64,000 nt of DNA, taken from positions 310,001 through 374,000 of the forward strand of contig CAVRWX010000019.1 of the NCBI GenBank assembly GCA_963725035.1, in the 5' to 3' direction. The notes under the pieces are model-generated. The model worked only from the letters and a program-made list of their open reading frames with translations. It was not told the origin of the DNA and searched no databases. The DNA is from JALZKA01 sp963725035. Lineage in GTDB: Bacteria > Actinomycetota > Thermoleophilia > Solirubrobacterales > 70-9. Below, piece by piece: positions 10,029-18,373 of this stretch (positions are counted from its first letter, which is position 1; every line of letters starts with the position of its first letter). The position numbers were made by a program, and so were the translations under genes.

Positions 10029-10976
10029 ATGAAGGCGATTCAGCTCACCGAGTTCTCCGGCGCGGACGCGATGGAGTACGTGGACGTGCCCGATCCCGAG
10101 GCCGCCGATGGGGAGGTCGTCGTCGAGGTGGGGCGGTGCGGGGTGAACTTCGCCGACACGCACGTGACCCGGAACGACTACCTCGCAAAGCAGGAGCTGC
10201 CGCTGATCCCGGGCGGGGAGGTGTCCGGGCGTACGCCCGACGGGCGCAGGGTTGCGGCCATGCTGATGAACGGCGGCTACGCGCAGAAGGTGGCTGTCCC
10301 CGAGGCGATGCTGGTGCCGGTGCCCGATGAGGTCACCGACGACCAGGCGGCCGCGATCCTGCTCCAGGGGCTGACGGCCCACGCGCTGATCCATAAGTGC
10401 GCTCACCTCGAGCCGGGGGAGACCGTCGTGATCGAGGCCGCGGCCGGAGGCACCGGGAGCCTTGCGGTGCAGTTGGCAAAGCGCCATGGGGCGCGCGTGA
10501 TCGGCCTCGCATCGTCCCCCGAGAAGCGCGAACTCGTGGAGCGGCTGGGGGCAGACGCCACGGCGGACTCGCGTGCAGACGACATCGAGTCGGCGATCCT
10601 GGAAGCGAACGGCGGCAATCAGGTCGATGCGGTGTTCGAGATGAGCGGCGGTGAGGCCTTCGAGGCCTCGATGCGGACGCTGGCCCCGTTCGGTCGCATG
10701 GTGACCTTCGGGATCGCCTCGGGCGATCAGAACGAGGTTGCAACCGGGTCGCTCATGCGCAAGAGCCGCGCCGTCATCGGCTTCTGGCTGGTCCACCTCT
10801 TCGCTGATCCGGCAGCGGTCGGAAAGGGGATTTCAGACCTTCTCCGCGCGGTCGGCGCGGGCGAGCTCGAGGTCGTGATCGGCGGCGTCAGGCCTCTCTC
10901 GGAGGCGCGCCAGGTCCATGAGGACCTCGCCGGCCGCCGCACGCAGGGCAAAATCCTGCTCGACCCGGCCGCGTAA
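10029..10976 (+). CDS. Zinc-independent alcohol dehydrogenase / quinone oxidoreductase family protein
   Basis: Medium-chain dehydrogenase/reductase of 315 residues, quinone oxidoreductase branch. It has the GroES-like N-domain (GRCGVNFADTHVTRNDY) and the NADPH-binding AAAGGTGSLAVQLAKRHGA near residues 138-156. The zinc ligands of classical alcohol dehydrogenases are absent. It would reduce quinones or enones with NADPH. It is divergent from the PfkB kinase and followed 14 bases later by the DEAD-box helicase gene, which has its own probable -10 box. Confidence 0.85.
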   Translation: MKAIQLTEFSGADAMEYVDVPDPEAADGEVVVEVGRCGVNFADTHVTRNDYLAKQELPLIPGGEVSGRTPDGRRVAAMLMNGGYAQKVAVPEAMLVPVPDEVTDDQAAAILLQGLTAHALIHKCAHLEPGETVVIEAAAGGTGSLAVQLAKRHGARVIGLASSPEKRELVERLGADATADSRADDIESAILEANGGNQVDAVFEMSGGEAFEASMRTLAPFGRMVTFGIASGDQNEVATGSLMRKSRAVIGFWLVHLFADPAAVGKGISDLLRAVGAGELEVVIGGVRPLSEARQVHEDLAGRRTQGKILLDPAA

Positions 10977-10990
10977 GCTCTCCCTTCCTG

Positions 10991-12481
10991 ATGAGGACGT
11001 TCAAGGAACTCGGCCTGTCCGAGAAAATTCAGACTGCGATCGATGAATTGGGCTTCGACGAGCCCACTCCGATCCAGGATCAAGCCATCCCCGAGCTCCT
11101 CGACGGCCACGATGTGATCGGCCAGGCCCAGACCGGAACGGGCAAGACGGCGGCGTTCGGCCTGCCTCTCCTTCAGTACCTGGACCCAGAGTCGCAAGAG
11201 CTCCAGGCCATCGTCCTCACGCCGACGCGCGAGCTTTGCATCCAGGTCACACAGGCGCTTCGCTCTTACGCGGAGCACATGGATATCGAGGTCGTCGCCG
11301 TCTTCGGCGGCCAGCCCATTGCGCAGCAGGCGCCTCGCCTTCGCGCCGGCGCCCAGGTTGTTGTCGCAACCGTCGGGCGGATGAAAGACCTGATCGCCCG
11401 CCACATCGTCGTCCTCACGGCCGTCCGCTACGTCGTCTTGGACGAAGCGGACGAGATGCTCGACCTCGGCTTTATCGAGGATGTCGAGAAGATCCTTCGC
11501 ACCTGCCCGAATGGGCGTCAGACGGCGCTCTTCTCGGCGACCATGCCGCCTCCGATCGCGAAGCTCGCCGAGCGCTACATGTACGACCCGGTAACGATCA
11601 GCATCACACCGAAGAAGCTCACGGTCGACGCGATTGAGCAGGCCTACGTGGAGGTCGCCGCCAAGGACAAGACCGAGCGGCTGCGGGAAGTCCTGCGCGC
11701 CGAGGAACCCGAGCAGGCGATCATCTTCTGCCGCACCAAGATCGGCTGCGCCCGGCTGGACAAGGCGCTCCGCGACAAAGGACTCCGCTGCAAGGCGCTT
11801 CATGGCGATCTGAGCCAAGGCCAGCGCGACGGCGTGATGATCCAGTTCAAGGAGCACAAGCTGCCCCTGCTCGTGGCGACCGACGTCGCGGCGCGCGGGC
11901 TCGATATCGAGCACGTCACGCACGTCATCAACTACGACCTGCCGAACAACGCCGAGATCTACGTCCACCGCATCGGGCGCACCGGCCGAGTCGGGCGAAC
12001 GGGCCGCGCGATCACATTCGTGACGCCGGCGCAGATGGAGGACATCCAGGCTTACGAGCGGCAGCTGAAGACCGCGATCGGTGAGTGGGAGCCGCCCGAG
12101 GAGCGCCTGAAGCACGCCCCCCGTCCGCGCAGGCGAGACCATTCGAAGGACGGCAAGCCCGAGCGCGAGAAGCTCGAACCGGCTTCGGAGGCTGACGTTG
12201 CCGAGCAGGGTGGGAACGGATCCAAAGCCGAGACTCCCTCGACGAACGGCGCCAAGCTATTCGTCAACCGGGGCCACGGCTCGGGCATCGAGCAGGACGA
12301 TCTTCACTGGGCTCTGACCGAAGGCGCCGTCATCCCCGAGGACGACATCACCCGGATCGAGGTGCTCGACCGCTTCTCGTTCGTCGAGCTCTCCGAGGAC
12401 CAGGCCGCACTCGCCCTTGAGCGCCTTGACGGCACGAAGCTGAAGGGCAAGCAGATTCGCGTCGAGTACGCGAAGAGCTAG
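10991..12481 (+). CDS. DEAD-box ATP-dependent RNA helicase
   Basis: ATP-dependent RNA helicase of 496 residues (DeaD/CsdA-like). Visible motifs in order: Q-motif region GFDEPTPIQ, Walker A AQTGTGKTAAF, PTRELCIQV, VLDEADEMLD, SAT, then DVAARGLDIEHV and HRIGRTGRVGRTGRA. A basic linker leads to a C-terminal DbpA-like RNA-binding domain of about 75 residues (LFVNRGHGSG to the end) that directs such helicases to structured RNA, often rRNA. A TAAGCT box (10974-10979) overlaps the previous stop and ends 11 bases before the ATG. Its stop shares the CTAG at 12478-12481 with the convergent HAD gene. Confidence 0.95.
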   Translation: MRTFKELGLSEKIQTAIDELGFDEPTPIQDQAIPELLDGHDVIGQAQTGTGKTAAFGLPLLQYLDPESQELQAIVLTPTRELCIQVTQALRSYAEHMDIEVVAVFGGQPIAQQAPRLRAGAQVVVATVGRMKDLIARHIVVLTAVRYVVLDEADEMLDLGFIEDVEKILRTCPNGRQTALFSATMPPPIAKLAERYMYDPVTISITPKKLTVDAIEQAYVEVAAKDKTERLREVLRAEEPEQAIIFCRTKIGCARLDKALRDKGLRCKALHGDLSQGQRDGVMIQFKEHKLPLLVATDVAARGLDIEHVTHVINYDLPNNAEIYVHRIGRTGRVGRTGRAITFVTPAQMEDIQAYERQLKTAIGEWEPPEERLKHAPRPRRRDHSKDGKPEREKLEPASEADVAEQGGNGSKAETPSTNGAKLFVNRGHGSGIEQDDLHWALTEGAVIPEDDITRIEVLDRFSFVELSEDQAALALERLDGTKLKGKQIRVEYAKS

Positions 12482-13110
12482 CCGGCGCTCAGCGAGACGC
12501 CGAGGAGCTCTTCGAGCCGCTCAACCGTCGCGGCCGAGTCGCGATGGAGGATCGCGGTCATGCCGACCGCTTCAGCGCCCGTGATGTTCTCGCGCAGGTC
12601 GTCGACGAACACGCAGTCCCCGGGTTCGACGCCAAGGCGCTCGCACGCCATTGTGTAGATCTCCGGCTGCGGCTTGTGTAGGCCCACATCGCCCGAGATC
12701 ACCGTCTCGTCGAAGAGGTCGACCGGAGCACGGTCGTAGATCCCGAGCCCCCACGAGTTGGAGATCAGGCCGGTCTTGACGCCGCCGGCACGGGCGGCAC
12801 GGACGGCGCCGATCATCGCCTCGTCGGGCCCAAGGCCTCCGAACAGCCGGTCGATCAGTCCATCGCTGTCGGCCAAGCCCAAGAGCTCGGCAAACGGAGG
12901 CTCGAACGCAGCCTCGTCGAGCTCACCGGTCTCGAGCCCGCGAAGGAGGCGCATTGCCTCCGGGTTCGTGCGGAAGAGGTCCTTGACGGCGCCAGGGTCG
13001 AGGCCCTCCTTCGCGCAGAACTCACCGAAGGCATCCCAGATGTTTGTGGTCAGGACGCCGCCGAAGTCGACGACGAGAGCGGAGTGCGTGAGGGTAGGGT
13101 TCGCGCCCAT
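12478..13110 (-). CDS. HAD-superfamily hydrolase, ACAD10/epoxide-hydrolase N-domain type
   Basis: Haloacid dehalogenase-like phosphatase of 210 residues. Motif I is the VDFGGVL region (nucleophile Asp in motif DFGGV), motif II is LISNSWG, then GLHKPQPEIY and the acidic motif VFVDDLREN. The GLHKPQPEIY plus FVDDL pattern is that of the HAD domain found at the N-terminus of mammalian ACAD10 and EPHX2. The ATG at 13110-13108 overlaps the ATG of the divergent kinase gene in CATG. A TAGCCT box lies inside the kinase gene, 11 bases before this start. With the next two genes it reproduces the ACAD10 domain set. Confidence 0.85.
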   Translation of the reverse strand: MGANPTLTHSALVVDFGGVLTTNIWDAFGEFCAKEGLDPGAVKDLFRTNPEAMRLLRGLETGELDEAAFEPPFAELLGLADSDGLIDRLFGGLGPDEAMIGAVRAARAGGVKTGLISNSWGLGIYDRAPVDLFDETVISGDVGLHKPQPEIYTMACERLGVEPGDCVFVDDLRENITGAEAVGMTAILHRDSAATVERLEELLGVSLSAG

Positions 13111-14152
13111 GAGCGCGGAGGAGGCTATCGACGGGATCGACCGAGGCCCGGTCGAGGCGTGGTTCGAGGCCAACGTCGAGGGTGCGGCGACGCCCCTCTC
13201 CTTCGAGCTGATTGCGGGCGGCCGGTCGAATCTGACGTACGGCGTCGAGGATGCGAACGGCCGCCGCTGGGCGCTTCGCCGCCCGCCGATCGGCAAGACG
13301 CTCGGAAGCGCCCACGACATGGGGCGGGAGACCAAGGTCGTCTCGGCCCTCTCTGACACGAACGTGCCGGTCGCGCCCATCGCCGGCTACTGCACCGACG
13401 AGAGCGTGAACGAGGCGCCCTTCTACGTCATGGAATTCGTCGAGGGGCCGATCCTGCGGATGCGCCCCGACGCCGATCCTTACGACGAGGGGCAGCAGCG
13501 CCAGATCGGCCTGAACGTGATCGACACGCTCGTCGACATCCACTCGCTCGACCCCGACGAGGTCGGCCTGGGCGACCTGGGGAAGAAGGAGGACTACGTC
13601 GCGCGCACGCTCAGGCGCTGGCAGGGCCAGTGGGACAAGGGGCGGACGCGCGAGATCCCGCTGATCGACGAGATCCACGAGCGCCTCGAGGCCAGGATTC
13701 CCGAGCAGGGTCCGGCGACGATCGTCCACGGCGACTATCGCCTCGACAACATGATCCTCACGCCCGACGCGAGCGCGGTCGCTGCTGTCGTCGACTGGGA
13801 GCTGTCCACGCTGGGCGATCCGCTCGCGGACGTTGGCATGCTCCTCGTCTACTGGGGCGATCGCGACGCCGAGCTCTTCCCGCTCTTCGAGCCCGCCACC
13901 ACAGCGCCGGGGTTCCCGTCGCTCGAGGAGGTCAAGAGCCGTTACTCCGAGCGCTCGGGCCGCGACCTCTCGCTCATCGACTTCTACATGGCGCTCGGCC
14001 TGTGGAAGCTCGCGATCATCCTCGAAGGCGTTTACGCCCGCTACTCGGCGGGTCAGTACGGCGACAAGGTGGACGACAACGTCCGCGCCTTCGGCGAGAA
14101 CGTCATGAAGCTTGCCGAGGCGGCCGACGAGGCCGAGCGGCGTTTGGCTTAG
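13109..14152 (+). CDS. APH-family kinase, ACAD10/11 kinase-domain type
   Basis: Aminoglycoside-phosphotransferase-fold kinase of 347 residues. The nucleotide-binding region is IAGGRSNLTYGV, the catalytic loop is HGDYRLDNM (about residues 208-216), and the metal-binding segment is VVDWELSTLGDPLADVG. The pattern GGRSNLTY...RRPPIG is that of the phosphotransferase domain of ACAD10/ACAD11, and of the kinase used in bacterial 4-hydroxyacyl-CoA catabolism (LvaA of Pseudomonas putida), rather than antibiotic-resistance enzymes. I infer it phosphorylates a hydroxyacyl-CoA for the neighbouring dehydrogenase. TAGGGT at 13095-13100 lies 8 bases before the ATG, inside the divergent HAD gene. Confidence 0.85.
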   Translation: MSAEEAIDGIDRGPVEAWFEANVEGAATPLSFELIAGGRSNLTYGVEDANGRRWALRRPPIGKTLGSAHDMGRETKVVSALSDTNVPVAPIAGYCTDESVNEAPFYVMEFVEGPILRMRPDADPYDEGQQRQIGLNVIDTLVDIHSLDPDEVGLGDLGKKEDYVARTLRRWQGQWDKGRTREIPLIDEIHERLEARIPEQGPATIVHGDYRLDNMILTPDASAVAAVVDWELSTLGDPLADVGMLLVYWGDRDAELFPLFEPATTAPGFPSLEEVKSRYSERSGRDLSLIDFYMALGLWKLAIILEGVYARYSAGQYGDKVDDNVRAFGENVMKLAEAADEAERRLA

Positions 14153-14172
14153 ACCGCGCTGAACGACCTGCG

Positions 14173-14188
14173 ACCGGCGCGCGCCGGT
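14173..14188. terminator. Palindrome between convergent kinase and dehydrogenase genes
   Basis: A perfect 16-base palindrome ACCGGCGCGCGCCGGT lies in the 41-base gap between two convergent stops. It can form a GC-only hairpin on either strand and has no T-run, like the U-less terminators of GC-rich actinobacteria. It may serve both genes. Confidence 0.5.
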
Positions 14189-14193
14189 TCGAG

Positions 14194-15456
14194 CTACACC
14201 CGCGCCGGCTCCTCTGTCAAGACCTCGCCCGACTCGGACTCGGCCTGCTTCTTCCAGTGGTTGAGCTCGCGGCGGGCGACGACCATCTTGTGGACCTCGT
14301 CCGGGCCGTCGGCGATCCGCAGCATGCGGCTGTAGCGCCACATCGCGGCGAGCGGCGTGTCGTCGGACATGCCGAGCGAGCCGTGGACCTGGATCGCGCG
14401 GTCGAGCACGTCCATGACCACGTTCGCGGCGATGACCTTGATCATCGAGATCTCACGGCGCGCAGCCTTCTTGCCCTCGGTGTCCATGCGCCACGCGGCC
14501 TTCATCGTCAGGAGGCGCGCCTGCTCGACCTCCATGCGCGACAGCGCGACAAAGTCCTGGATGAACTGCTTCTCGGCGAGCTTGCCGCCGAACGCCTCGC
14601 GCTCGTTGGCGCGCCGGCACATCATCTCGATCGCCCGCTCGGCCGAGCCGATCGCGCGCATGCAGTGGTGGATGCGGCCGGGGCCGAGGCGGTCCTGGGC
14701 GATCACGAATCCGGCTTGGCGCGGGCCGAGCAGGTTCGCCTCGGGGACGCGGCAGTCCTCGTAGAGGATCTCGCAGTGGCCGGGCCCGCCGTCGTGGCCC
14801 ATCACGGGCACGGGGCGCACCAGGTTGAACCCGGGGTTGTCGGTGGGGACGATGATCATCGACGCGCGGGCGTAGGGGTGCGCGTCGGGGTCGGTCACGA
14901 CCATCGCGATCGCCAGCGCGGCGCCGACGGCGCCTGAGGTGAACCACTTGTGCCCGTTGATGACCCACTCGCCGTCCACCAGCTCGGCGCGCGCCTGAAG
15001 GCCCGTCGGGTCGGAGCCGGAGACGGCGGGTTCGGTCATCGAGAAGCACGAGCGGGTCTCGCCGTCGAGGAGCGGCTGGAGCCACTCTTCCTGCTGCTCT
15101 GGCGTGCCGTGCTCGGCCAGGATCTCCATGTTGCCCGTGTCCGGGGCGGCGCAGTTGAACGCCATGGGCGCGATGGCGGGGGAGCGCCCCATCTCCTCGC
15201 ACAGGACGCCGTACTCCCAGTTGGTGAGCCCGGGGCCGAACTTGTCGTCGGGCAGGAAAAGGTTCCAAAGGCCGTCGGCCTTCGCCTTCTCGCGAAGCTC
15301 GCGAACGATGGCCGGGTAGGCGACGCCCGCTCCGGGGCGCACCTCGTCGTCGAGCGCCTTCATCGCCTCGAGCTCCACCGGGAGCACCTCGGAGTCGATG
15401 AACGCTCTGACGCGCTCGGAAAGGTCAACGACGCGGGGGCTGAGATCGAAGTCCAT
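14194..15456 (-). CDS. Acyl-CoA dehydrogenase, ACAD10/11 type
   Basis: Acyl-CoA dehydrogenase of 420 residues. Landmarks: CFSMTEPAVSGSDPTGL (about 138-154), the FAD-proximal WFTSGAVG, QVHGSLGMSDDTPLA, and a C-terminal RIADGPDEVHKMVVARREL. The NLFLP and ADGPDEVH features match the dehydrogenase domain of ACAD10/ACAD11. In that system the dehydrogenase fold removes phosphate from a 4-phosphooxyacyl-CoA made by the kinase domain. It is convergent with the kinase gene. TAGGCT 9 bases before the ATG suggests a leaderless transcript. Confidence 0.9.
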   Translation of the reverse strand: MDFDLSPRVVDLSERVRAFIDSEVLPVELEAMKALDDEVRPGAGVAYPAIVRELREKAKADGLWNLFLPDDKFGPGLTNWEYGVLCEEMGRSPAIAPMAFNCAAPDTGNMEILAEHGTPEQQEEWLQPLLDGETRSCFSMTEPAVSGSDPTGLQARAELVDGEWVINGHKWFTSGAVGAALAIAMVVTDPDAHPYARASMIIVPTDNPGFNLVRPVPVMGHDGGPGHCEILYEDCRVPEANLLGPRQAGFVIAQDRLGPGRIHHCMRAIGSAERAIEMMCRRANEREAFGGKLAEKQFIQDFVALSRMEVEQARLLTMKAAWRMDTEGKKAARREISMIKVIAANVVMDVLDRAIQVHGSLGMSDDTPLAAMWRYSRMLRIADGPDEVHKMVVARRELNHWKKQAESESGEVLTEEPARV

Positions 15457-15468
15457 GGCCCGTCGAGC

Positions 15469-16020
15469 CTATTGCGGCATGCGGTAAATCAGCGAGACCA
15501 TGCCGTTCCCGTGCGTCTTCGTATCGACGTGGCGGAGCTCGCCCTGGACCGCCCTGGCGAAGAAAGGCAGCCCCTCGCCGATGAACGCCGGCACGATCGT
15601 GATCGTGATCTCGTCGATCAGTCCCTCGTCGGCCCAGCTCGAGGCGAGGTTGCCCCCGCCGACCAGCCAGACGTTCTTGCCGTTCGCAGCCTCCATCGCG
15701 GCGTCGCGGACGACCTTGGCGTCTTCGCTCGTGAGCAGCACCTCGCCGCCGGGCGGTTGTGGCAGCTCTCGGCTCGTGCAGATCCAGGTGGGAAGGTCGT
15801 ACGGCCATTTCTTCGCGTGCTCGAGGACCCACTCATAGGTCGCGGAGCCCATGACGAGAGCCCCGACCCCGTCGTAGAACTCGTCCATCGAGCCGTCCTG
15901 CATCGGGCCTTCGCCGAGGTCCGCATCGGCTCCGTAGGTCTGGAGCCAGTCGATGGCGCCGTCGGGCCGCGCGATGTAACCGTCGAGGGACGCCGCCGCG
16001 TGGTACTGGATCTTGCCCAT
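15469..16020 (-). CDS. Dihydrofolate reductase-family protein (RibD C-domain type)
   Basis: NADPH-dependent reductase fold of 183 residues, YwjB/YyaP-like. It begins with AAASLDGYIA and has LVMGSATYEW, VWLVGGGNLASSW and EITITIVPAFIGEGLPFF, the usual beta-strand and glycine-loop order of the DHFR/RibD C-terminal family. It is too divergent to be the housekeeping folate enzyme. A TATACC sequence ends 8 bases before the ATG. A second member of the family sits at 51.7 kb. Confidence 0.8.
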   Translation of the reverse strand: MGKIQYHAAASLDGYIARPDGAIDWLQTYGADADLGEGPMQDGSMDEFYDGVGALVMGSATYEWVLEHAKKWPYDLPTWICTSRELPQPPGGEVLLTSEDAKVVRDAAMEAANGKNVWLVGGGNLASSWADEGLIDEITITIVPAFIGEGLPFFARAVQGELRHVDTKTHGNGMVSLIYRMPQ

Positions 16021-16039
16021 CGGGCGAAGGTATAGGAGG

Positions 16040-16941
16040 TCAGGTCGCGGCGGCGGCCGGGCGGCCGCCTCGCCGGCTGCGCTGAACGAGTTGGAGCCCG
16101 ATTAGAAGCCCGATCATCATGCCGCCGACGATCAGGGCTGGAACCACTCCGGCCGCGCCCTCCTTGAGCACGAGCGTGGTGCCCGACGCGATCAAGACCA
16201 CGCCGAGGGCGCCCCGGAGGAAGGCCTGCGGAGCCTTGACCGAGAGCTTGGTGCCGATGATCACGCCCGGGACGGACCCGAGCAGGATGTTGCCGGCGAG
16301 GCCGAAGTCGATGTTGCCGCCGATCCAGTGCGCCGCTCCCGCGGCCCAAAGGAGGACGGCGGCGTGGAAGATGTCCGTTCCGACGACGCGCTGCGGAGTG
16401 AGCCGGAAGATCGCGATCAGGGCGATCGCGATCAGCGTGCCGCTGCCGGCCGAAGTCAGGCCGATCACGAAGCCGGTGACGATTCCCGTGATGATCGCCG
16501 CGATGATGTGGCGGCGGTAGAGGTGCATCGCGCTGCGCTCCTGCGATCACGTCCTTGAAGAAGAGCGTCCGCAGCAGCGTCGCGAAACCGACGACAAGGA
16601 GCGCGCCGCCGAGCATGCCCAGCACGAGCTCCTCGAGCCTTTCCTCGCCGTACTCGCGCTGGAGGATCTCGATCACCCAGACCCCCAGGATCGCCGACGG
16701 CACGGACCCCACCGCCATCCAGAACGCGATGCCGCAGGTGGACCGTCTTCAGCTTGAGGTGCTGAAAGCCGCCGACGGTCTTGGTGATCGCCGCATAGAA
16801 GATGTCGGTCCCGATCGCGGTCACGGGCGTGACGTTGAAGATCAGGATGAGGAGGGGCGTCATCAGGGACGCGCCGCCCATGCCGGTCATGCCGACGAGT
16901 ACGCCAATGCCTAGGCCGAATGCGACGATTGCAGGATCCAT
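16040..16941 (-). CDS. TauE/SafE-family sulfite exporter-like permease (two frameshifts)
   Basis: Polytopic membrane protein of about 299 residues when two extra bases (near 16728 and 16541) are removed. The two internal repeats of the family are clear: GMTGMGGASLMTPLLI at the N-terminus and GLTSAGSGTLIAIALI in the middle, each followed by GTDIFYAA or GTDIFHAAV. The family exports or imports sulfite, sulfoacetate and other small anions. The preceding gene on the same strand is an Rrf2 regulator, and a 9-bp inverted repeat lies just before this start, so local regulation is likely. The frame breaks look like sequencing errors. Confidence 0.8.
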
Positions 16942-16949
16942 GAAGGAGG

Positions 16950-16986
16950 CGCTTTCGAGTATCTAGACCGACTTAGGTCGAAAGCG
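16950..16986. promoter_or_regulatory. Inverted repeat before the TauE-like gene
   Basis: Perfect 9-base arms CGCTTTCGA (16950-16958) and TCGAAAGCG (16978-16986) flank a 19-base AT-richer centre that includes a possible -10 (TAGATA, read on the minus strand). It lies between the Rrf2 gene and the TauE-like gene. I propose an operator for the Rrf2 protein. A U-less terminator of the Rrf2 gene is the alternative. Confidence 0.4.
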
Positions 16987-17005
16987 GCTTGGAAGGGTAG
17001 CGAAG

Positions 17006-17464
17006 CTAGCGTTTATGCCAGGTCTGCGGGTCGTTCAGCATCGCGTCGATCTGCCACGGGAGTTGACCCGAAGCCAGCTCCTCGAGGGTCACGTTCTCGA
17101 GCACGGCTCGGAGGTTGTGCCGGACCGCTACCCATACGTCTCGAAGCTTCTCAGCGGCCCCCTCGTAGTGGAGATCCTCGGGCGCCGCTTCGTGGATGTT
17201 CGCTAGCGGCCCCTCGACTGCGCGGATCACGTCGGCGACGGTGATCTCGGCGGCCGGCCGCGCCAGCCAGTAGCCGCCGCGCGCGCCACGGCGAGCCTGG
17301 ATCAGCTGCGCGTGCTTCATCTCCAAGAGGATGTGCTCCAGGAACTGGAGTGGGATCCCCTGCGATGTGGCGAGGTGGCTTCCCTTCACGGGCTCGCCGT
17401 TCTCCGCGGCCGCCAGCTCCAGCGCTGCCCTGACGGCGTAGTCGGCTTTGGCGCTGATCCTCAT
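17006..17464 (-). CDS. Rrf2-family transcriptional regulator
   Basis: DNA-binding winged-helix regulator of 152 residues from the internal ATG at 17464; MRISAKADYAVRAALELA is the standard family start. The recognition part is ATSQGIPLQFLEHILLEM and the wing is GARGGYWLARP. The three Fe-S cysteines of IscR and NsrR are absent: the corresponding loop reads HEAAPEDLHYEG. It therefore behaves like the cysteine-free Rrf2 group (CymR-like), which in other bacteria controls sulfur metabolism. The downstream TauE-like exporter fits that role. It is divergent from the PHP gene with 59 bases between starts. Confidence 0.88.
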   Translation of the reverse strand: MRISAKADYAVRAALELAAAENGEPVKGSHLATSQGIPLQFLEHILLEMKHAQLIQARRGARGGYWLARPAAEITVADVIRAVEGPLANIHEAAPEDLHYEGAAEKLRDVWVAVRHNLRAVLENVTLEELASGQLPWQIDAMLNDPQTWHKR

Positions 17465-17523
17465 CCGTTCGATTGTCGCAAATGAGGTCAACAATTACGA
17501 GAGGGTCGCTACGGTTGGGCGCG

Positions 17524-18343
17524 ATGATCGACCTTCAGTCGCACTCAGTCGTCTCCGACGGCCAGCTCGAGCCCGCCGACGTCGTCCGCGCCGCCGCCGA
17601 AGCCGGGATCACGGTGATGGCGCTTACCGACCACGACGGCGTTGCCGGCGTGGCCGAGGCAAATGCGACCGCCGAGGAGCTTGGAATCCAGAACGTCCCG
17701 GCCGTCGAGATGTCCTGCGTCCACAAGTACTCCGAGGACCTCCACATCTGCGGCTACTGGGTGGACATCGAGGCGATCCAGCCCGCGTGCGATCGCGCGC
17801 AGCAGGAGCGGGTGGATCGCGCGAAGGAGATCATCTCCAGGCTCAACGAGCACGGCGTCGACGTGACATTCGAGGGCGCCGTCGCCAAGGCGGGCGCTGC
17901 CGATGCGATCGGCCGCCCGCACATCGCGAAGGCCGCGGGCGCCGGGCCCGACCTGGGCCCGTTCTTCGAGGAGTACCTGGTGCCCGGCGCCAAGGCGTTC
18001 GTCTCCCGGAAATGGCCGAGCGCCGAGGAGGCCGTCGAGGCTGATCCACGAGGCAGGCGGCGTTGCCGTCGTCGCCCATCCCTACTGGGACGTGCAGGAC
18101 CCCGAGCAGGTCCGCGACCTGGTCGAGAGCCTCGTCCGCGACGTCGGCCTCGACGGAATCGAGACCTTCTACCCGCCGCACACGGCCGAGCAGACGAAGC
18201 ACTGCCTGGAGCTCTGCGAGGAGTTCGATCTGGTCCCCACCGCCTCATCCGACTTCCATGGGCCGACGCACAAGACCTTCAGCCGGTGGGGCGCGTACGA
18301 CACATATGGGCTTGGCGAACCGCAGGTCCCTGCCAAGCCTTAG
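17524..18343 (+). CDS. PHP-domain metal-dependent phosphoesterase (one frameshift)
   Basis: Phosphoesterase of the PHP family, about 272 residues once an extra base near 18040 is removed (EEAVE joins LIHEAGGVAV). Metal ligands are visible in order: the QSHSVVSDG start, LTDHDG, a central Glu in AVEMSC, GRPHIA, VVAHPYW and SSDFHG. It resembles YciV/RnaAM-type enzymes that act on 3',5'-bisphosphate nucleotides or RNA 5' ends. TACGGT at 17510-17515 ends 8 bases before the ATG. The alternative reading, a true pseudogene, is less likely because both halves are well conserved. Confidence 0.82.
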
Positions 18344-18373
18344 TCAGGGCTGACCACGCTCCATACTGGGGGC

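Noticed and set aside
10727..12142. 471-codon minus-strand frame
   Set aside because: It mirrors the DEAD-box helicase gene, has shadow-like composition and no recognisable domain. Codon periodicity belongs to the plus strand.
13109..14152. Aminoglycoside resistance gene
   Set aside because: The fold is shared, but the sequence pattern and the HAD/acyl-CoA dehydrogenase neighbours point to the ACAD10/11 kinase group.
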